A stretch of 7,120 bases of DNA, from positions 1 to 7,120 of the forward strand of contig CAISIP010000171.1 of NCBI GenBank assembly GCA_903885415.1, written 5' to 3'. The position numbers and the translations under genes were made by a program. The notes beneath the pieces were generated by a model that saw only the letters and a list, made by a program, of their open reading frames with translations, was not told the origin of the DNA and searched no databases. Shown here one piece after another: positions 6,710-7,120 of the stretch. Positions within the stretch are counted from its first letter, which is position 1; every line of letters starts with the position of its first letter. This DNA is from an uncultured beta proteobacterium (GTDB lineage: Bacteria; Pseudomonadota; Gammaproteobacteria; Burkholderiales; Burkholderiaceae_C).

Positions 6710-6787
6710 GCTTGTAGCGCCTGTCGGCGTGGGTTAGACAACATTCGCAGGCGCAGGCCGTGCGTCGCCTGTTCTGGCTGCCACAGA

Positions 6788-7120
6788 TCAGTCGGCGAAC
6801 TGCTTGGCGGCTTCTATCACCGGCCCGAGCTTGGCGATTTCGGCTGCCACAAAAGCCTTGTGCGCAGCCGGTTCAGTGCGACTGTCCGCCATAACGATGG
6901 CGCCCAGCGCATCCTGCTTCTTGATGAATTCCGGATCCTTCAAGGCGATTTTCAGCACCTCATTGAGTTGCTTGAGAACCGTCGGTGGCGTTCCCTTGGG
7001 CGCATACAGTCCATGCCAGATGGTCAGCTCAAAGCCCTTGAGGCCCATATCCTGCAGCGTCGGATAGTCCTTCAGCAGCTTGTGCTTGGTCAGCGGCTTG
7101 GCCGTCGTCACCGCAAAAGC
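6788..7120 (-). CDS. Second Bug/TctC-family substrate-binding protein, C-terminal part (N terminus beyond window)
   Basis: The visible 110 residues are the C-terminal third of a Bug-family periplasmic binding protein. The frame is open to the window edge, so the gene starts outside; the GTG at 7109-7111 is an internal Val of the family motif AFAVTTAK and not a start. Landmarks are AFAVTTAKP, YPTLQDMGLKGFE, a WHGLYAPKGTPP loop, then a helical end with ALKDPEF and AEIAKLGPVIEAA. The residues between VTTAK and PTL (PLTKHKLLKDY) are longer and more basic than the usual RS-x-x-LPDVPT. It differs clearly from its neighbour at 5686-6699, so the pair is not a recent duplication. It lies upstream in the same direction, 88 bp away, and the two may be co-transcribed. 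Ligand unknown. Confidence 0.85.
   Translation of the reverse strand, partial: AFAVTTAKPLTKHKLLKDYPTLQDMGLKGFELTIWHGLYAPKGTPPTVLKQLNEVLKIALKDPEFIKKQDALGAIVMADSRTEPAAHKAFVAAEIAKLGPVIEAAKQFAD

Noticed and set aside
6748..6771. Inverted repeat CAGGCG...CGCCTG between the two Bug genes as a terminator
   Set aside because: The stem is only 6 bp with a 12-nt loop and no T-run follows on the minus strand, so it is not supported as an intrinsic terminator.

Overview
The window looks like chromosomal DNA of a GC-rich betaproteobacterium, most likely Burkholderiales and Comamonadaceae-like. Three things suggest this: a DUF1840 gene (a small family I know mainly from Betaproteobacteria), two adjacent Bug/TctC-type periplasmic solute-binding proteins, and a very large repeat protein of a style familiar from that group. 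The assignment is an inference from gene content, with no rRNA or marker gene to confirm it.

Layout. Positions 4-4995 (minus strand) hold one 1663-residue repeat protein. Its N-terminal third is seven consecutive 57-residue SBBP-type beta-propeller repeats. Nine consecutive Calx-beta-like repeats of exactly 102 residues follow. Next comes a 219-residue non-repeat segment (a degenerate RTX-like stretch plus an apparently helical domain), then a tenth Calx-like copy and a short glycine-rich tail. It reads as an exported or surface beta-rich adhesin or matrix-type protein, but no Sec signal peptide is visible and its start is a GTG. Positions 4996-5335 are a gene-free divergent intergenic region. 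It carries an exact FNR/ANR-type palindrome overlapping a possible sigma70 promoter, and a tandem 10-bp direct repeat just before the next gene. Positions 5336-5659 (plus) encode a DUF1840 protein. Positions 5686-6699 (minus) encode a complete Bug/TctC substrate-binding protein convergent with DUF1840. Positions 6788-7120 (minus) encode the C-terminal part of a second Bug-family protein that runs off the window edge.

How the genes relate. The big repeat protein and DUF1840 are divergently transcribed and share one control region, where an oxygen-responsive regulator of the FNR class may bind. The two Bug genes lie in the same direction 88 bp apart and may be co-transcribed. No membrane subunits (TctA/TctB) are in view, as is common for 'orphan' Bug genes in Burkholderiales. 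I found no RNA gene, CRISPR array, insertion sequence or convincing terminator. I did not find a clearly new multi-gene system. The points most worth following are the architecture of the giant repeat protein and the FNR-like site.
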